Source of the DNA: Capsulimonas sp. | GTDB taxonomy: Bacteria; Armatimonadota; Armatimonadia; Armatimonadales; Capsulimonadaceae | NCBI GenBank assembly: GCA_025963815.1 | Contig: JAOQAA010000125.1 | Span: 1-9,187, forward strand | Length of the DNA stretch: 9,187 bases | Direction of reading: 5' to 3' | Shown here: positions 1 to 6,332 of the stretch, piece after piece | How the letters are laid out: every line of letters begins with the position of its first letter | How positions within the stretch are numbered: the stretch's first letter is position 1 | Program-made: the position numbers and the translations under genes | Notes under the pieces: model-generated | The model's database searches: none | What the model was told of the DNA's origin: nothing | What the model saw: the letters and a program-made list of their open reading frames with translations, nothing else

Positions 1-4
1 ATTC

Positions 5-571
5 ATGGCCCGCACCAACTCGACAATGCTGCCGCTCGGCACGCCCGCCCCTCTCTTTTCGCTGACGGATGTCGTCACGGGAAACGCCATCAGTGCCGCC
101 TGGTTCATTGACAAGGACGCCCTGCTCGTCATCTTCCTCTGTGTGCACTGCCCGTACGTCAAGCATGTCCAGGATGAGCTGGCGAAGATCGGCCGCGACT
201 ACGCCGAAACGCCGCTTGGCATTCTCGCAGTCAGCTCCAACGATGCCGTGCAGTACCCCGACGACGGCCCCGAAGGTCTCAAAGCAATGGCCGAAACCCT
301 CGGCTTCACTTTCCCCGTTTGCTACGACGAGTCGCAGGACGTCGCGAAATCCTTCGCCGCCGCCTGCACGCCGGACTTCTTCCTGTTCGACGCCGAACGC
401 AAGTTAGTTTATCGTGGACAATTGGATGAGAGCCGCCCGAAGATGGACCCACCGGTCCCCGTAACGGGAGCCAGCCTGCGCGCCGCCATCGACGCCGTTT
501 TGAAGGGGGAAGAAGTGAACCCGGATCAGCGGGCGAGTTTGGGGTGTAATATCAAGTGGAAGGCAGAGTAG
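5..571 (+). CDS. Thioredoxin-family / peroxiredoxin-like protein (PRX_like1 type)
   Basis: A 188-residue thioredoxin-fold protein of the AhpC/TSA-related type often annotated 'thioredoxin family protein'. After a short N-terminal strand with the L-G-T-P-A-P motif (residues 11-16) comes a Cys-x-x-Cys pair, C46-V-H-C49, followed by P-Y-V-K. The cis-proline site is T122-P123, within A-C-T-P-D-F-F-L-F-D. Further cysteines are C106, C121 and C181, the last in the C-terminal G-C-N-I-K-W-K signature that I recall as typical of this subgroup. There is no signal peptide, so a cytosolic thiol redox or peroxide-related role is likely; the substrate is unknown. The ATG at 5 fits the usual N-terminus of relatives, but only four bases precede it, so its ribosome site cannot be judged; an ATG at 26 is a less likely alternative. 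The gene converges on the next one with a 6-base gap. Confidence 0.87.
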   Translation: MARTNSTMLPLGTPAPLFSLTDVVTGNAISAAWFIDKDALLVIFLCVHCPYVKHVQDELAKIGRDYAETPLGILAVSSNDAVQYPDDGPEGLKAMAETLGFTFPVCYDESQDVAKSFAAACTPDFFLFDAERKLVYRGQLDESRPKMDPPVPVTGASLRAAIDAVLKGEEVNPDQRASLGCNIKWKAE

Positions 572-577
572 AGTAAC

Positions 578-1390
578 CTATCCAAACAGCGTATTCGTCG
601 ATCCGCCGTCCACACAGATTGTCTGCCCCGTGATATAAGTTGCCTTGTCCGAGACCAGGAACGCCACTAAGTTCGCCAGCTCTTTGGGATCGCCGAAGCG
701 TTTGAGGGGAATGCGCTCGGCGGCCTGCTGCGCGATTTGTTCGGGGGTGAACGCCGTGCCCTCGGCGCGGGTCTCGTGGATGTCACGCAGGCGCTGTGTG
801 TCGAATGAGCCGGGACAGACGCTGTTGACGAGAATGCCGTCGTCCGCGAGTTCTTGGGACAGGGACTTGGCGAGACCGATCGTCGCCGGACGGATGGTGT
901 TGGAGAGGAGCAGACCGCCGATGGGCTGCTTGACGCTCGTGGACATGATCTGGACGATCCGGCCGCCGCCGCGCTCTTTGGCCTGCTGAAGATGCGGCAG
1001 GGCCTGCCGGATCAATCGGACCGAGGGCCAGAAGGTGGAGTCCAGCGCCTGACGCCACTCTTCCTCACTGATATCGATGAAACGTCCTGGCGGCGGACCG
1101 CCGCCGTTGATCACTAAAATATCCAGCTGACCAAAGCGCGCGATCGTCGCCTTGAGCAGGCGCGCCACATCCTCCGGCTGCGTGATATCCCCCGTCATCG
1201 TGTGCACATCCGCCCCGCGCACCGCCATCACCTGACGAATTTCCTGCGCCGCCCGCGCCACATATTCCGGACGCCGGCCGTTGATCACGACCTTCGCGCC
1301 CTCGCGCGCGAGCAGTTCCGCACACGCCCGTCCCAGCCCCTGCGACGACGCCGTCACCAGAGCGACTTTCCCGCTAATCCCTAAATCCAT
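578..1390 (-). CDS. SDR-family oxidoreductase, FabG-like, with degenerate active site
   Basis: A 270-residue Rossmann-fold short-chain dehydrogenase/reductase. The cofactor loop is T13-A-S-S-Q-G-L-G20 (the usual Gly after Thr is Ala). The N-N-A-G motif is replaced by N95-G-G-G98 followed by P-P-P-G, and the C-terminal segment has the common Y-I-T-G-Q and V-D-G-G motifs (252-263). Aligning by eye to FabG, the catalytic tetrad Asn-Ser-Tyr-Lys reads T119, S150, S163, R167, so the Tyr and Lys are missing. This matches a known subgroup described as beta-ketoacyl-ACP-reductase-like but without a perfect cofactor motif or tetrad, so the loss is a family trait and not local damage. The reaction is unknown; classical ketoreductase activity is doubtful. 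The ATG at 1390 lies 5 bases after a good -10 box. The gene probably has its own promoter, separate from the operon upstream. Confidence 0.9.
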   Translation of the reverse strand: MDLGISGKVALVTASSQGLGRACAELLAREGAKVVINGRRPEYVARAAQEIRQVMAVRGADVHTMTGDITQPEDVARLLKATIARFGQLDILVINGGGPPPGRFIDISEEEWRQALDSTFWPSVRLIRQALPHLQQAKERGGGRIVQIMSTSVKQPIGGLLLSNTIRPATIGLAKSLSQELADDGILVNSVCPGSFDTQRLRDIHETRAEGTAFTPEQIAQQAAERIPLKRFGDPKELANLVAFLVSDKATYITGQTICVDGGSTNTLFG

Positions 1391-1395
1391 GGGGC

Positions 1396-1425
1396 ATTGT
1401 AGCCGCGCCCACCGCGCAAAGTCAA
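1396..1425 (-). promoter_or_regulatory. Sigma-70-type promoter of the SDR gene, predicted leaderless
   Basis: On the minus strand TTGACT (1425-1420) and TACAAT (1401-1396) are separated by 18 bases, each matching 5 of 6 consensus positions. Only five bases (GCCCC) lie between the -10 box and the ATG at 1390, so transcription should begin at or next to the start codon. There is no Shine-Dalgarno sequence. The boxes are directly visible; the leaderless reading is inference. Confidence 0.65.
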
Positions 1426-1459
1426 GGTAAACGAAGGTCGTGCGCCGCAGGATGGAAAC

Positions 1460-2176
1460 TCACTGAGCCATGAAGGTAAAGGATCGCATCAGCGGCTTGG
1501 GAGAGTTGTCCGAGCTATAAGCCGACGACCGGGTCGTGACCCCGCCTGCGTCATCCAGACTGTTGAAGGTGGCGAGCGGCGCAATCGGCGGATCGTGCTC
1601 GCTTTCCAGCACGCTCAGCTTGGCGCTGCTATCGGTTCCGCGGGGCTTGTAGATAAAGGTGACGGTGTTGAGACCCTTGCGGCAATTGCGCGAGATGTCC
1701 TTGTCCGTATTGCTGAAGAAGTCCGCCACACGCGCGCTGTTCAGACGAACTTCGACGTTGGCGTTGACAATCGTACCGCGCAGCCAGTGCGAGTGAGCCG
1801 TACCGGTGGAGATATCCTGACGGAGAAAAGGATCGTCGTCGATCGGCTTGACATCGAGAGCGGGGTTATCTTCTGACGGTCCCGAGGTGTCCGCCTTTAA
1901 ATCCGGGGCGCCGTTCGCCAGTGGATTGCCCGCAGCCTGCACCAACGGGTCCTGCTCATTGATCAGAGGACTGGAGGATTTGACGCCAGGCGATGAATTG
2001 ATATCCTCCGCCACCAGTGTCGGAGAGGTCACATCTTCGGAATAGCCGTTATCGCGATTTGCCTGGCCGTAATTGGGCCGGTCGGCGCCGCAGCCTGTGA
2101 CGAGGGGCGTAACCAACGCCAGCACGGCTGCGCTGAAAAGAGCGCGGCGAACGGCGATTGAAGTGATGGTTTTCAC
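1460..2176 (-). CDS. Predicted lipoprotein of unknown function
   Basis: A 238-residue protein I do not recognise. It starts with a basic-hydrophobic signal peptide (residues 1-28) ending in a lipobox L25-V-T-G-C29, so it should be cleaved before C29, lipid-modified and membrane-anchored. Residues about 30-125 are rich in Asp, Asn, Pro and Ser and look like a flexible spacer. Residues about 130-238 look like a beta-rich domain: a D-I-S-x4-K-G-x-N-T-V stretch (about 162-173) resembles the pattern in galactose-binding-like jelly rolls, but this is a weak resemblance. The start is GTG at 2176, preceded at 6 bases by GGAAGAGAG (2191-2183). The GTG overlaps the stop of the upstream glycosylase gene as GTGA, implying translational coupling. 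The stop lies 69 bases before the SDR gene. Confidence 0.8.
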   Translation of the reverse strand: MKTITSIAVRRALFSAAVLALVTPLVTGCGADRPNYGQANRDNGYSEDVTSPTLVAEDINSSPGVKSSSPLINEQDPLVQAAGNPLANGAPDLKADTSGPSEDNPALDVKPIDDDPFLRQDISTGTAHSHWLRGTIVNANVEVRLNSARVADFFSNTDKDISRNCRKGLNTVTFIYKPRGTDSSAKLSVLESEHDPPIAPLATFNSLDDAGGVTTRSSAYSSDNSPKPLMRSFTFMAQ

Positions 2177-2808
2177 GGATATCTCTCTTCCAGAGGATCG
2201 CCGGATGCGGCGATCCCGAGTACGCGCAAACGCTCTTCGCGCACGCGCTCAATCGCCTCCGCCAGCAGCGCCCGATGTGCGGGATCGTTCAGCCATGTGC
2301 TCGCGCCGGACGAATGCGGCAGCGGCACATACGTCACTCCCGGCGCGGGAAAGGCCTGTCCGATAGCTTCGGTCAACAGCATCTTGGGCAAGAACTTATC
2401 GATCGCCATCTTGCCGAACAAGATGATCAATTTCGGCTGAACCAGCGCCATCTGCGCATCCAGCCAGGGACGGCAGTTGCGCATCTCGCGCGGCGAGGGC
2501 GCGCGGTCGGTGCTCTTCCCCGGCAGCCGCCCCGGAAAGCATTTCGTCAGCGCCGTCATGTAAACAATCTTCCCGATGTCCTCCGGCGCGAACCCAGCAT
2601 CTTCCAGCCATCCGAACAGCTTGCGCGCGGCGGGCCCCAGATACATCCGCGCCCCGCGCAGGTCGCTCAGTCCCGGCGCCTGCCCAATGATCATCACCGG
2701 CGCGGGCGCCAGCCCCCACACCATCGGAGCGGGCGTGATGGGAAACCCATCGTCAAAACAGCGCCGGCAGGTCCGGATTTCCTCATGCAGCACTTCAATT
2801 TCCAGCAC
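2173..2808 (-). CDS. Uracil-DNA glycosylase family protein with four Fe-S cysteines
   Basis: A 211-residue member of the uracil-DNA glycosylase superfamily of the iron-sulfur (family 4/5-like) kind. Four cysteines, C14-x2-C17, C90 and C112, are placed to bind a 4Fe-4S cluster. Motif 1 is G42-Q-A-P-G46, after a hydrophobic strand. Motif 2 is L163-P-H-S-S-G168, with H165 the likely catalytic-site His. By family knowledge such enzymes remove uracil or other damaged bases from DNA in base excision repair. Family 4 enzymes usually carry Glu at the position of Q43, so activity and specificity are uncertain. The start taken is GTG at 2808, six bases after a TATAAT box; an in-frame GTG at 2793 (codon 6), with GGAA a few bases before it, is a possible alternative. 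It is the first gene of an operon with the lipoprotein and is divergent from murB. Confidence 0.85.
   Translation of the reverse strand: MLEIEVLHEEIRTCRRCFDDGFPITPAPMVWGLAPAPVMIIGQAPGLSDLRGARMYLGPAARKLFGWLEDAGFAPEDIGKIVYMTALTKCFPGRLPGKSTDRAPSPREMRNCRPWLDAQMALVQPKLIILFGKMAIDKFLPKMLLTEAIGQAFPAPGVTYVPLPHSSGASTWLNDPAHRALLAEAIERVREERLRVLGIAASGDPLEERYP
2183..2191 (-). promoter_or_regulatory. Ribosome binding site of the lipoprotein gene
   Basis: GGAAGAGAG on the minus strand sits 6 bases upstream of the GTG at 2176, inside the 3' end of the glycosylase gene. With the GTGA overlap it supports the GTG as the true start. Confidence 0.6.
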
Positions 2809-2814
2809 CCCACG

Positions 2815-2823
2815 ATTATACCA
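2815..2823 (-). promoter_or_regulatory. Extended -10 promoter of the glycosylase-lipoprotein operon
   Basis: The minus strand reads TGGTATAAT (2823-2815), a perfect -10 hexamer with the TGn extension. I see no good -35 at 16-18 bases. Six bases separate the -10 from the GTG at 2808, so the expected transcription start falls on the start codon itself, giving a leaderless mRNA. Confidence 0.65.
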
Positions 2824-2826
2824 CGA

Positions 2827-2855
2827 TTGGAAAACCCGCCGCGATATGTTACACT
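2827..2855 (+). promoter_or_regulatory. Probable promoter of murB
   Basis: TTGGAA (2827-2832) and TACACT (2850-2855) are 17 bases apart, each matching 4 of 6 consensus positions. Initiation near 2862 would leave at most a few untranslated bases before the ATG at 2865. The GGGG at 2859-2862 is only two bases from the ATG, too close for a Shine-Dalgarno. The -35 nearly abuts the divergent glycosylase promoter. Confidence 0.5.
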
Positions 2856-2864
2856 AATGGGGTT

Positions 2865-3857
2865 ATGACCACCGAGACTGCCTTGCGCGCCGCTGTCGGC
2901 GACGCCCTCCTCTCCAATGAACCCATGTCGCGGCACACCACCCTCAAGGTCGGCGGCCCCGCGCGCTGGTTCTGGCCCGCGCGCAATGTCGACGAGCTCA
3001 GCCGCGTGCTGACGGTCTGCACCGAGCACGACGTTCCCTATCTCTTTATCGGCCACGGATCGAATCTGCTGATGAGCGACGCCGGGTACGACGGCCTTGT
3101 GATCCAGAACCGCTGCAAAGGTTCACGGATCGGCGAGGATACGTATTCCGAAAGCGGCGTCTCTTTTGGATCGCTGTTCTATCAGACGGCGCGCGAGGGC
3201 TTTTCCGGCCTGGAGTGGGCCATTGGTATTCCCGGCACCGTCGGCGGCGCTCTCGTCAGCAACGCCGGAGCATATCGCGGCAACATCGGGCCCTTGGTGA
3301 CTTCGGTGCGCGTCTTCGCCGACGGACGGGATCAGGAAGTTGGTCCCGAATGGATGGAGTTTTCGTATCGCGACAGCCGCCTGCGCCGATCGGGCATCGG
3401 CCGCACCGTCATTCTCTCCTGCATGCTGCACTTTGAAGAGCGCGGCGAACCGGACGCCATCATCGCCCGCGCCAAGGACTACCAGGCCCAGCGCCGCGCC
3501 AAGCAACCCTACGCCCCTAGCGCCGGATCGTTTTTCAAAAACGTCACCGACAAAGAGTTCGCGCAAACCCTGCCCGATCTTCCCGAGCCACTGAAGAAGG
3601 CCGGCGTCGTCCCATCCGGCTTCCTGATCGAAGCCTGCGGCCTCAAGGGCCTGCAAGTCGGCGGCGCGCAGGCGTCCGAGAAGCACGCCAACTTCCTCAT
3701 CAACGCCGGCGACGCCACGGCGACCGATCTGCGGAGCCTGGCTTACAAAGTCAAAGGACTCGTCCATAAGAAGTTCGGAGTGACGCTGGAAGAAGAAGTC
3801 TTGTATGTCGGCGATTGGTCGAACTGGACAGTAGGATCTACTCCCACAGCGCCTTAG
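2865..3857 (+). CDS. murB: UDP-N-acetylmuramate dehydrogenase (UDP-N-acetylenolpyruvoylglucosamine reductase)
   Basis: A 330-residue flavoenzyme that reduces UDP-GlcNAc-enolpyruvate to UDP-MurNAc with NADPH in the cytosol, the second committed step of peptidoglycan precursor synthesis. Visible hallmarks in order: T-L-K-V-G-G-P-A (26-33); the FAD-binding loop G63-H-G-S-N-L-L69; the G-I-P-G-T-V-G-G stretch (121-128) followed by N-A-G-A-Y; S-Y-R169-D-S with the substrate-binding/catalytic Arg; P-S-A-G-S222-F-F-K-N with the catalytic proton-donor Ser; [11 protein letters not shown] (252-262); and L308-E-E-E311-V with the catalytic Glu. The Q-P-Y-A-P-S-A-G-S form and the lack of an extra loop suggest the shorter type II class (S. 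aureus-like). Length is normal and all key residues are present. It appears monocistronic: other cell-wall genes are absent nearby, and the next gene has its own promoter. Confidence 0.97.
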   Translation: MTTETALRAAVGDALLSNEPMSRHTTLKVGGPARWFWPARNVDELSRVLTVCTEHDVPYLFIGHGSNLLMSDAGYDGLVIQNRCKGSRIGEDTYSESGVSFGSLFYQTAREGFSGLEWAIGIPGTVGGALVSNAGAYRGNIGPLVTSVRVFADGRDQEVGPEWMEFSYRDSRLRRSGIGRTVILSCMLHFEERGEPDAIIARAKDYQAQRRAKQPYAPSAGSFFKNVTDKEFAQTLPDLPEPLKKAGVVPSGFLIEACGLKGLQVGGAQASEKHANFLINAGDATATDLRSLAYKVKGLVHKKFGVTLEEEVLYVGDWSNWTVGSTPTAP

Positions 3858-3918
3858 GCCGTCGGAAAAATAGTCACCGGGAACAATTTTCCCTGTCAAG
3901 ACGCCTGCATGGTATGGT

Positions 3919-3949
3919 TTGGAATATCGTTTCCCCGGATATCTATAAA
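3919..3949 (+). promoter_or_regulatory. Possible promoter of the stalk-domain gene
   Basis: TTGGAA (3919-3924) and TATAAA (3944-3949) are 19 bases apart, longer than ideal. Initiation near 3956 would give a leader of about 37 bases that carries the ribosome binding site. The rest of the 3858-3992 gap holds an A/T-rich inverted repeat of uncertain meaning and nothing else I can name. Confidence 0.4.
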
Positions 3950-3976
3950 GGGAATAAACATTTTTCAAACCCATTC

Positions 3977-3981
3977 AGGAG
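3977..3981 (+). promoter_or_regulatory. Ribosome binding site deciding the stalk-domain gene start
   Basis: AGGAG lies 11 bases before the ATG at 3993. It supports that ATG over the in-frame ATG at 3909, because the inferred promoter also lies between the two and a typical signal peptide begins at 3993. Confidence 0.6.
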
Positions 3982-3992
3982 TCAAGACGACC

Positions 3993-6209
3993 ATGCTAAA
4001 CTACAAATCTCAAAAAACCGCTCTGCTGGCGGCGGTCGCCGTCATGATGGGCGCAGTGGCCGCGACGGCCGATCCGATCCGTGTCAATGTCAACGGAACC
4101 CCCGTGAACTTCTCGGGAATGACCCCGATGCAAACCAACGGCTCCGTCCTGGTGCCGCTGCGCGGCGTGTTTGAGGCGATGGGAGCCAGCGTCAGCTACA
4201 ACGCCGACAGCAAGACGATCAACGCCACCAAAGGCAGTTCTTATGTGGTGCTGCCGCTCGGATCGACTTCGGCTACTGTGAACGGCGTCACGCAGACGCT
4301 CAGCCAGCCGGCCCGGGCAGTCAACGGAACCACCCTGGTGCCGCTGCGCTTTGTGGCGCAGGCGCTCGGCGCGAATGTGGACTGGCAGGCCGCCAGCAGC
4401 ACAGTGCAGATCCAGACCCAGGATCCCCACCTTGCCACCCTCCCCTCCCCTCCTGGAACCGGACCGGTGACAGGACAGGTGACGGGGATTGTCACCAACG
4501 CCAATCCACCACTGATCACCCTGCGCATCAACGGACAGAACACCGCCGTTCCTCTCAATAGCTCCACCCTGATCCTGCGCTCCGCGCCCGGCGAACCCGG
4601 CGTTCAGTCGCCGCTGAGCGAGATCCGCCCGGGCGATCAAGTCACAGTCCAGCGCTCGGGCGACGGCTCAGCGCAGAGCATCGTCGCGAATTACGGGCAG
4701 TACAAAGGCACTGTTAAGAGCATCGGTCGCCTGGCCGACGGCAGCAATGTCATCACGCTGAACGACGGCACAACCGTTCAACTGGCGCAGGACGCACCCG
4801 TCACCATGAATGGCCGAACGATCACACTCAAAGAAATCATGCCGGACGAGAAGGTGCTGATTCGGACGAACCCCAGCAGCGCGCTCGGCTACGCCGTGGT
4901 GGTGAACCCGGAGCGCGGTCAGAACACGCCGGTGGGCGACAACAACCTGCCTCCGAACGCCGGCTTCCCCGGAGGAATCGCCCCGCAGATCACCGCGTTC
5001 CAGCACAACGCCGTACATCGGGTGCGCGGCAACGGCGCCATTCATATCGAGATGCGGGGCACTCCGGGCGGCAAGGCGTCTTTCGATATCCCGGGGGTGG
5101 CAAGCAACATTCCACTCACGGAAGCCTCACCGGGACGATACGCCGGCGATTATAAGGTTCCGGCGGACATCGCCGTCGAAGGCGCTGCGGTCATCGGCAA
5201 GCTGACGGTGGGCAACCAGACAGCTCCGCTTCTTCAGGCGAACCAAACACTCAGCGTCGACAGCTCCGCTCCCAAGATCGGCGCATTCAGCCCGGCGCGC
5301 AGCGCGACGGTCGAAAATGACCGGCCGCTGATCTACGCCACGCTCAACGACGCCAGCGGCACAGGCGTCGATCCCAACTCCGTAAAGGTCTCTCTCGACG
5401 GCAAGGACGTGACAGCCGAAGCCACGATTACCCCGTCGTTCTTCAACTTCACGCCGGCCCAGCCGCTCGCGGCGGGGGCTCATGAAGTCCGAGTGCACGT
5501 CGCCGATCAGGCGGGTAATGTGCAAAGCGCCGCCTGGCCGTTCGTCGTCAGCAGCGAGCGCCTGATCACGCACTTCGACAGCACCGTTCCAGACGGACGA
5601 GCGGTGGAAGCCGGCTCCAAGCTTCAGTTCAAGCTCGCCGCGAAGCCGGGCGGACGCGCTTCGTTCAGCATCGGATCGCTGGCGAAGGACATTCCGATGA
5701 CCGAATCGACCCCGGGTGTCTATGTCGGCTCATACACGGTGGCGCGCGGCGATAACCTCAGCGACGCCCCGGTCACCGCGAAGTTCGTCGACGGCGCCGG
5801 ACGGACGGTCACCAAGGCGCTCGCCAAAAGCATCGACATCGCGGCGGGCGCTCCCGTAACGCCCACGATCACGACCCCGGCCGAAGGCGGCGATGTCCCG
5901 ACGAATATGACGGTATCGGGTAAGGCGTCGCCGAACTCCATCGTTCGCGTCAAAGTCGATTACACCAGCAAGGCGCTCGGCGGCCTGTTCGGTGTGAACG
6001 GCTCGGCGGGAACCAAGGACGTGACGGCGGACGCGAATGGGAATTGGACCGCGTCCGATCTCACGCTGCAAACAAACAGTCTGTTCACCCGAGACCGCGA
6101 CACCACGTTCACGGTCTCCGCGACTTCAGTCAACGCCAAGGGCGATGAGTCCGAGCCGGCGGTCATTACGGTTCAAGGCGGCAAGGCGTTCGCCCACCGG
6201 GCGAATTAA
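3993..6209 (+). CDS. Secreted copper-amine-oxidase-N (stalk) domain protein with Ig-like repeats
   Basis: A 738-residue exported protein with no recognisable enzyme domain. Residues 1-26 form a signal peptide with likely cleavage after A-T-A26. Residues about 30-140 form a Cu_amine_oxidN1 'stalk' domain, shown by two L-V-P-L-R motifs (53-57, 115-119), each followed by an A-(M/L)-G-A pattern. Residues about 158-305 hold two beta-rich segments, around V-T-G-I-V-T and Y-K-G-T-V-K-S-I, resembling small OB-like DUF5666-type units. Then come module A (about 338-424), an Ig-like domain with D-x-A-G-N (425-522), module B (524-617), which resembles A, and a last Ig-like domain (about 622-728). There is no C-terminal membrane anchor, LPxTG motif or SLH repeat. 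The stalk domain does not imply amine oxidase activity; a structural or binding role on the cell surface is likely. It is flanked by its own probable promoter and a strong terminator. Confidence 0.87.
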   Translation: MLNYKSQKTALLAAVAVMMGAVAATADPIRVNVNGTPVNFSGMTPMQTNGSVLVPLRGVFEAMGASVSYNADSKTINATKGSSYVVLPLGSTSATVNGVTQTLSQPARAVNGTTLVPLRFVAQALGANVDWQAASSTVQIQTQDPHLATLPSPPGTGPVTGQVTGIVTNANPPLITLRINGQNTAVPLNSSTLILRSAPGEPGVQSPLSEIRPGDQVTVQRSGDGSAQSIVANYGQYKGTVKSIGRLADGSNVITLNDGTTVQLAQDAPVTMNGRTITLKEIMPDEKVLIRTNPSSALGYAVVVNPERGQNTPVGDNNLPPNAGFPGGIAPQITAFQHNAVHRVRGNGAIHIEMRGTPGGKASFDIPGVASNIPLTEASPGRYAGDYKVPADIAVEGAAVIGKLTVGNQTAPLLQANQTLSVDSSAPKIGAFSPARSATVENDRPLIYATLNDASGTGVDPNSVKVSLDGKDVTAEATITPSFFNFTPAQPLAAGAHEVRVHVADQAGNVQSAAWPFVVSSERLITHFDSTVPDGRAVEAGSKLQFKLAAKPGGRASFSIGSLAKDIPMTESTPGVYVGSYTVARGDNLSDAPVTAKFVDGAGRTVTKALAKSIDIAAGAPVTPTITTPAEGGDVPTNMTVSGKASPNSIVRVKVDYTSKALGGLFGVNGSAGTKDVTADANGNWTASDLTLQTNSLFTRDRDTTFTVSATSVNAKGDESEPAVITVQGGKAFAHRAN
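5004..5264 (+). repeat. Intragenic duplicated module, copy A
   Basis: Residues about 338-424 of the stalk protein. The core pattern is P-G-G-(K/R)-A-S-F-x-I, then I-P-(L/M)-T-E-(A/S)-(S/T)-P-G-x-Y-x-G-(D/S)-Y-x-V, and is shared with copy B at a constant offset of 194 residues. The similarity is clear in protein but weak in DNA, so the duplication is old. Confidence 0.7.
5562..5843 (+). repeat. Intragenic duplicated module, copy B
   Basis: Residues about 524-617 of the stalk protein, matching copy A over the core at residues 546-582. The two copies are separated by one Ig-like domain, so the unit may be a two-domain block partly repeated. Confidence 0.7.
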
Positions 6210-6256
6210 TCACGCGGGGCGTTTACAAGGCTAACAGTTGGGTCATAATGCGATAG

Positions 6257-6288
6257 GGGCGAGCGCGGCAAGCCGCGCTCGCCCTTTT
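6257..6288 (+). terminator. Intrinsic terminator after the stalk-domain gene
   Basis: A perfect GC-rich inverted repeat: the arm GGGCGAGCGCGG (6257-6268) pairs with CCGCGCTCGCCC (6273-6284) around a CAAG tetraloop, followed directly by TTTT (6285-6288). The 12-bp stem and T-run are classic for Rho-independent termination. It lies 47 bases after the stalk gene stop. Confidence 0.9.
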
Positions 6289-6294
6289 GACGTT

Positions 6295-6303
6295 TGATAT
6301 ATT
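6295..6303 (+). promoter_or_regulatory. Extended -10 promoter of the YihY-family gene
   Basis: TGATATATT fits the TGn-TATAAT extended -10 pattern (5 of 6 in the hexamer). A TTGACG at 6287-6292 is too close to serve it as a -35. Initiation near 6310 gives a leader of about 23 bases. It starts six bases after the terminator T-run ends. Confidence 0.45.
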
Positions 6304-6314
6304 GCCCATAGCAC

Positions 6315-6320
6315 AGAAGG
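6315..6320 (+). promoter_or_regulatory. Ribosome binding site of the YihY-family gene
   Basis: AGAAGG sits 12 bases before the ATG at 6333, slightly far but the only candidate. It favours 6333 over the later in-frame ATG at 6405. Confidence 0.45.
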
Positions 6321-6332
6321 CTCTGAAGACGA

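Noticed and set aside
537..587. GTTTGG/CCAAAC inverted repeat across the convergent junction of the first two genes
   Set aside because: Six base pairs around a loop of about 39 bases is within chance expectation, with no T-run.
645..989. Long open frames antisense or in other frames within the SDR, murB, stalk and YihY genes
   Set aside because: They are frame shadows in GC-rich coding DNA: Arg/Ala/Pro/Ser-rich, without motifs or ribosome sites, overlapping well-supported genes.
2177..2184. GGATATCT shared with the stalk-domain promoter region (3937-3944)
   Set aside because: Eight bases in two copies only, near unrelated features; likely chance.
3864..3893. Inverted repeat GGAAAA/TTTTCC and a smaller GGGAA/TTCCC hairpin after murB
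   Set aside because: The stems are short and A/T-rich with no T-run, too weak to call a terminator or operator.
3880..3905. GGAAC as a possible ECF-sigma -35 element before the stalk-domain gene
   Set aside because: No convincing ECF -10 element lies at the right spacing.
3909..3992. A 28-residue N-terminal extension of the stalk-domain protein from an ATG at 3909
   Set aside because: The extension has no signal-peptide shape and no ribosome site, and it would contain the probable -10 box and the AGGAG that serve the ATG at 3993.
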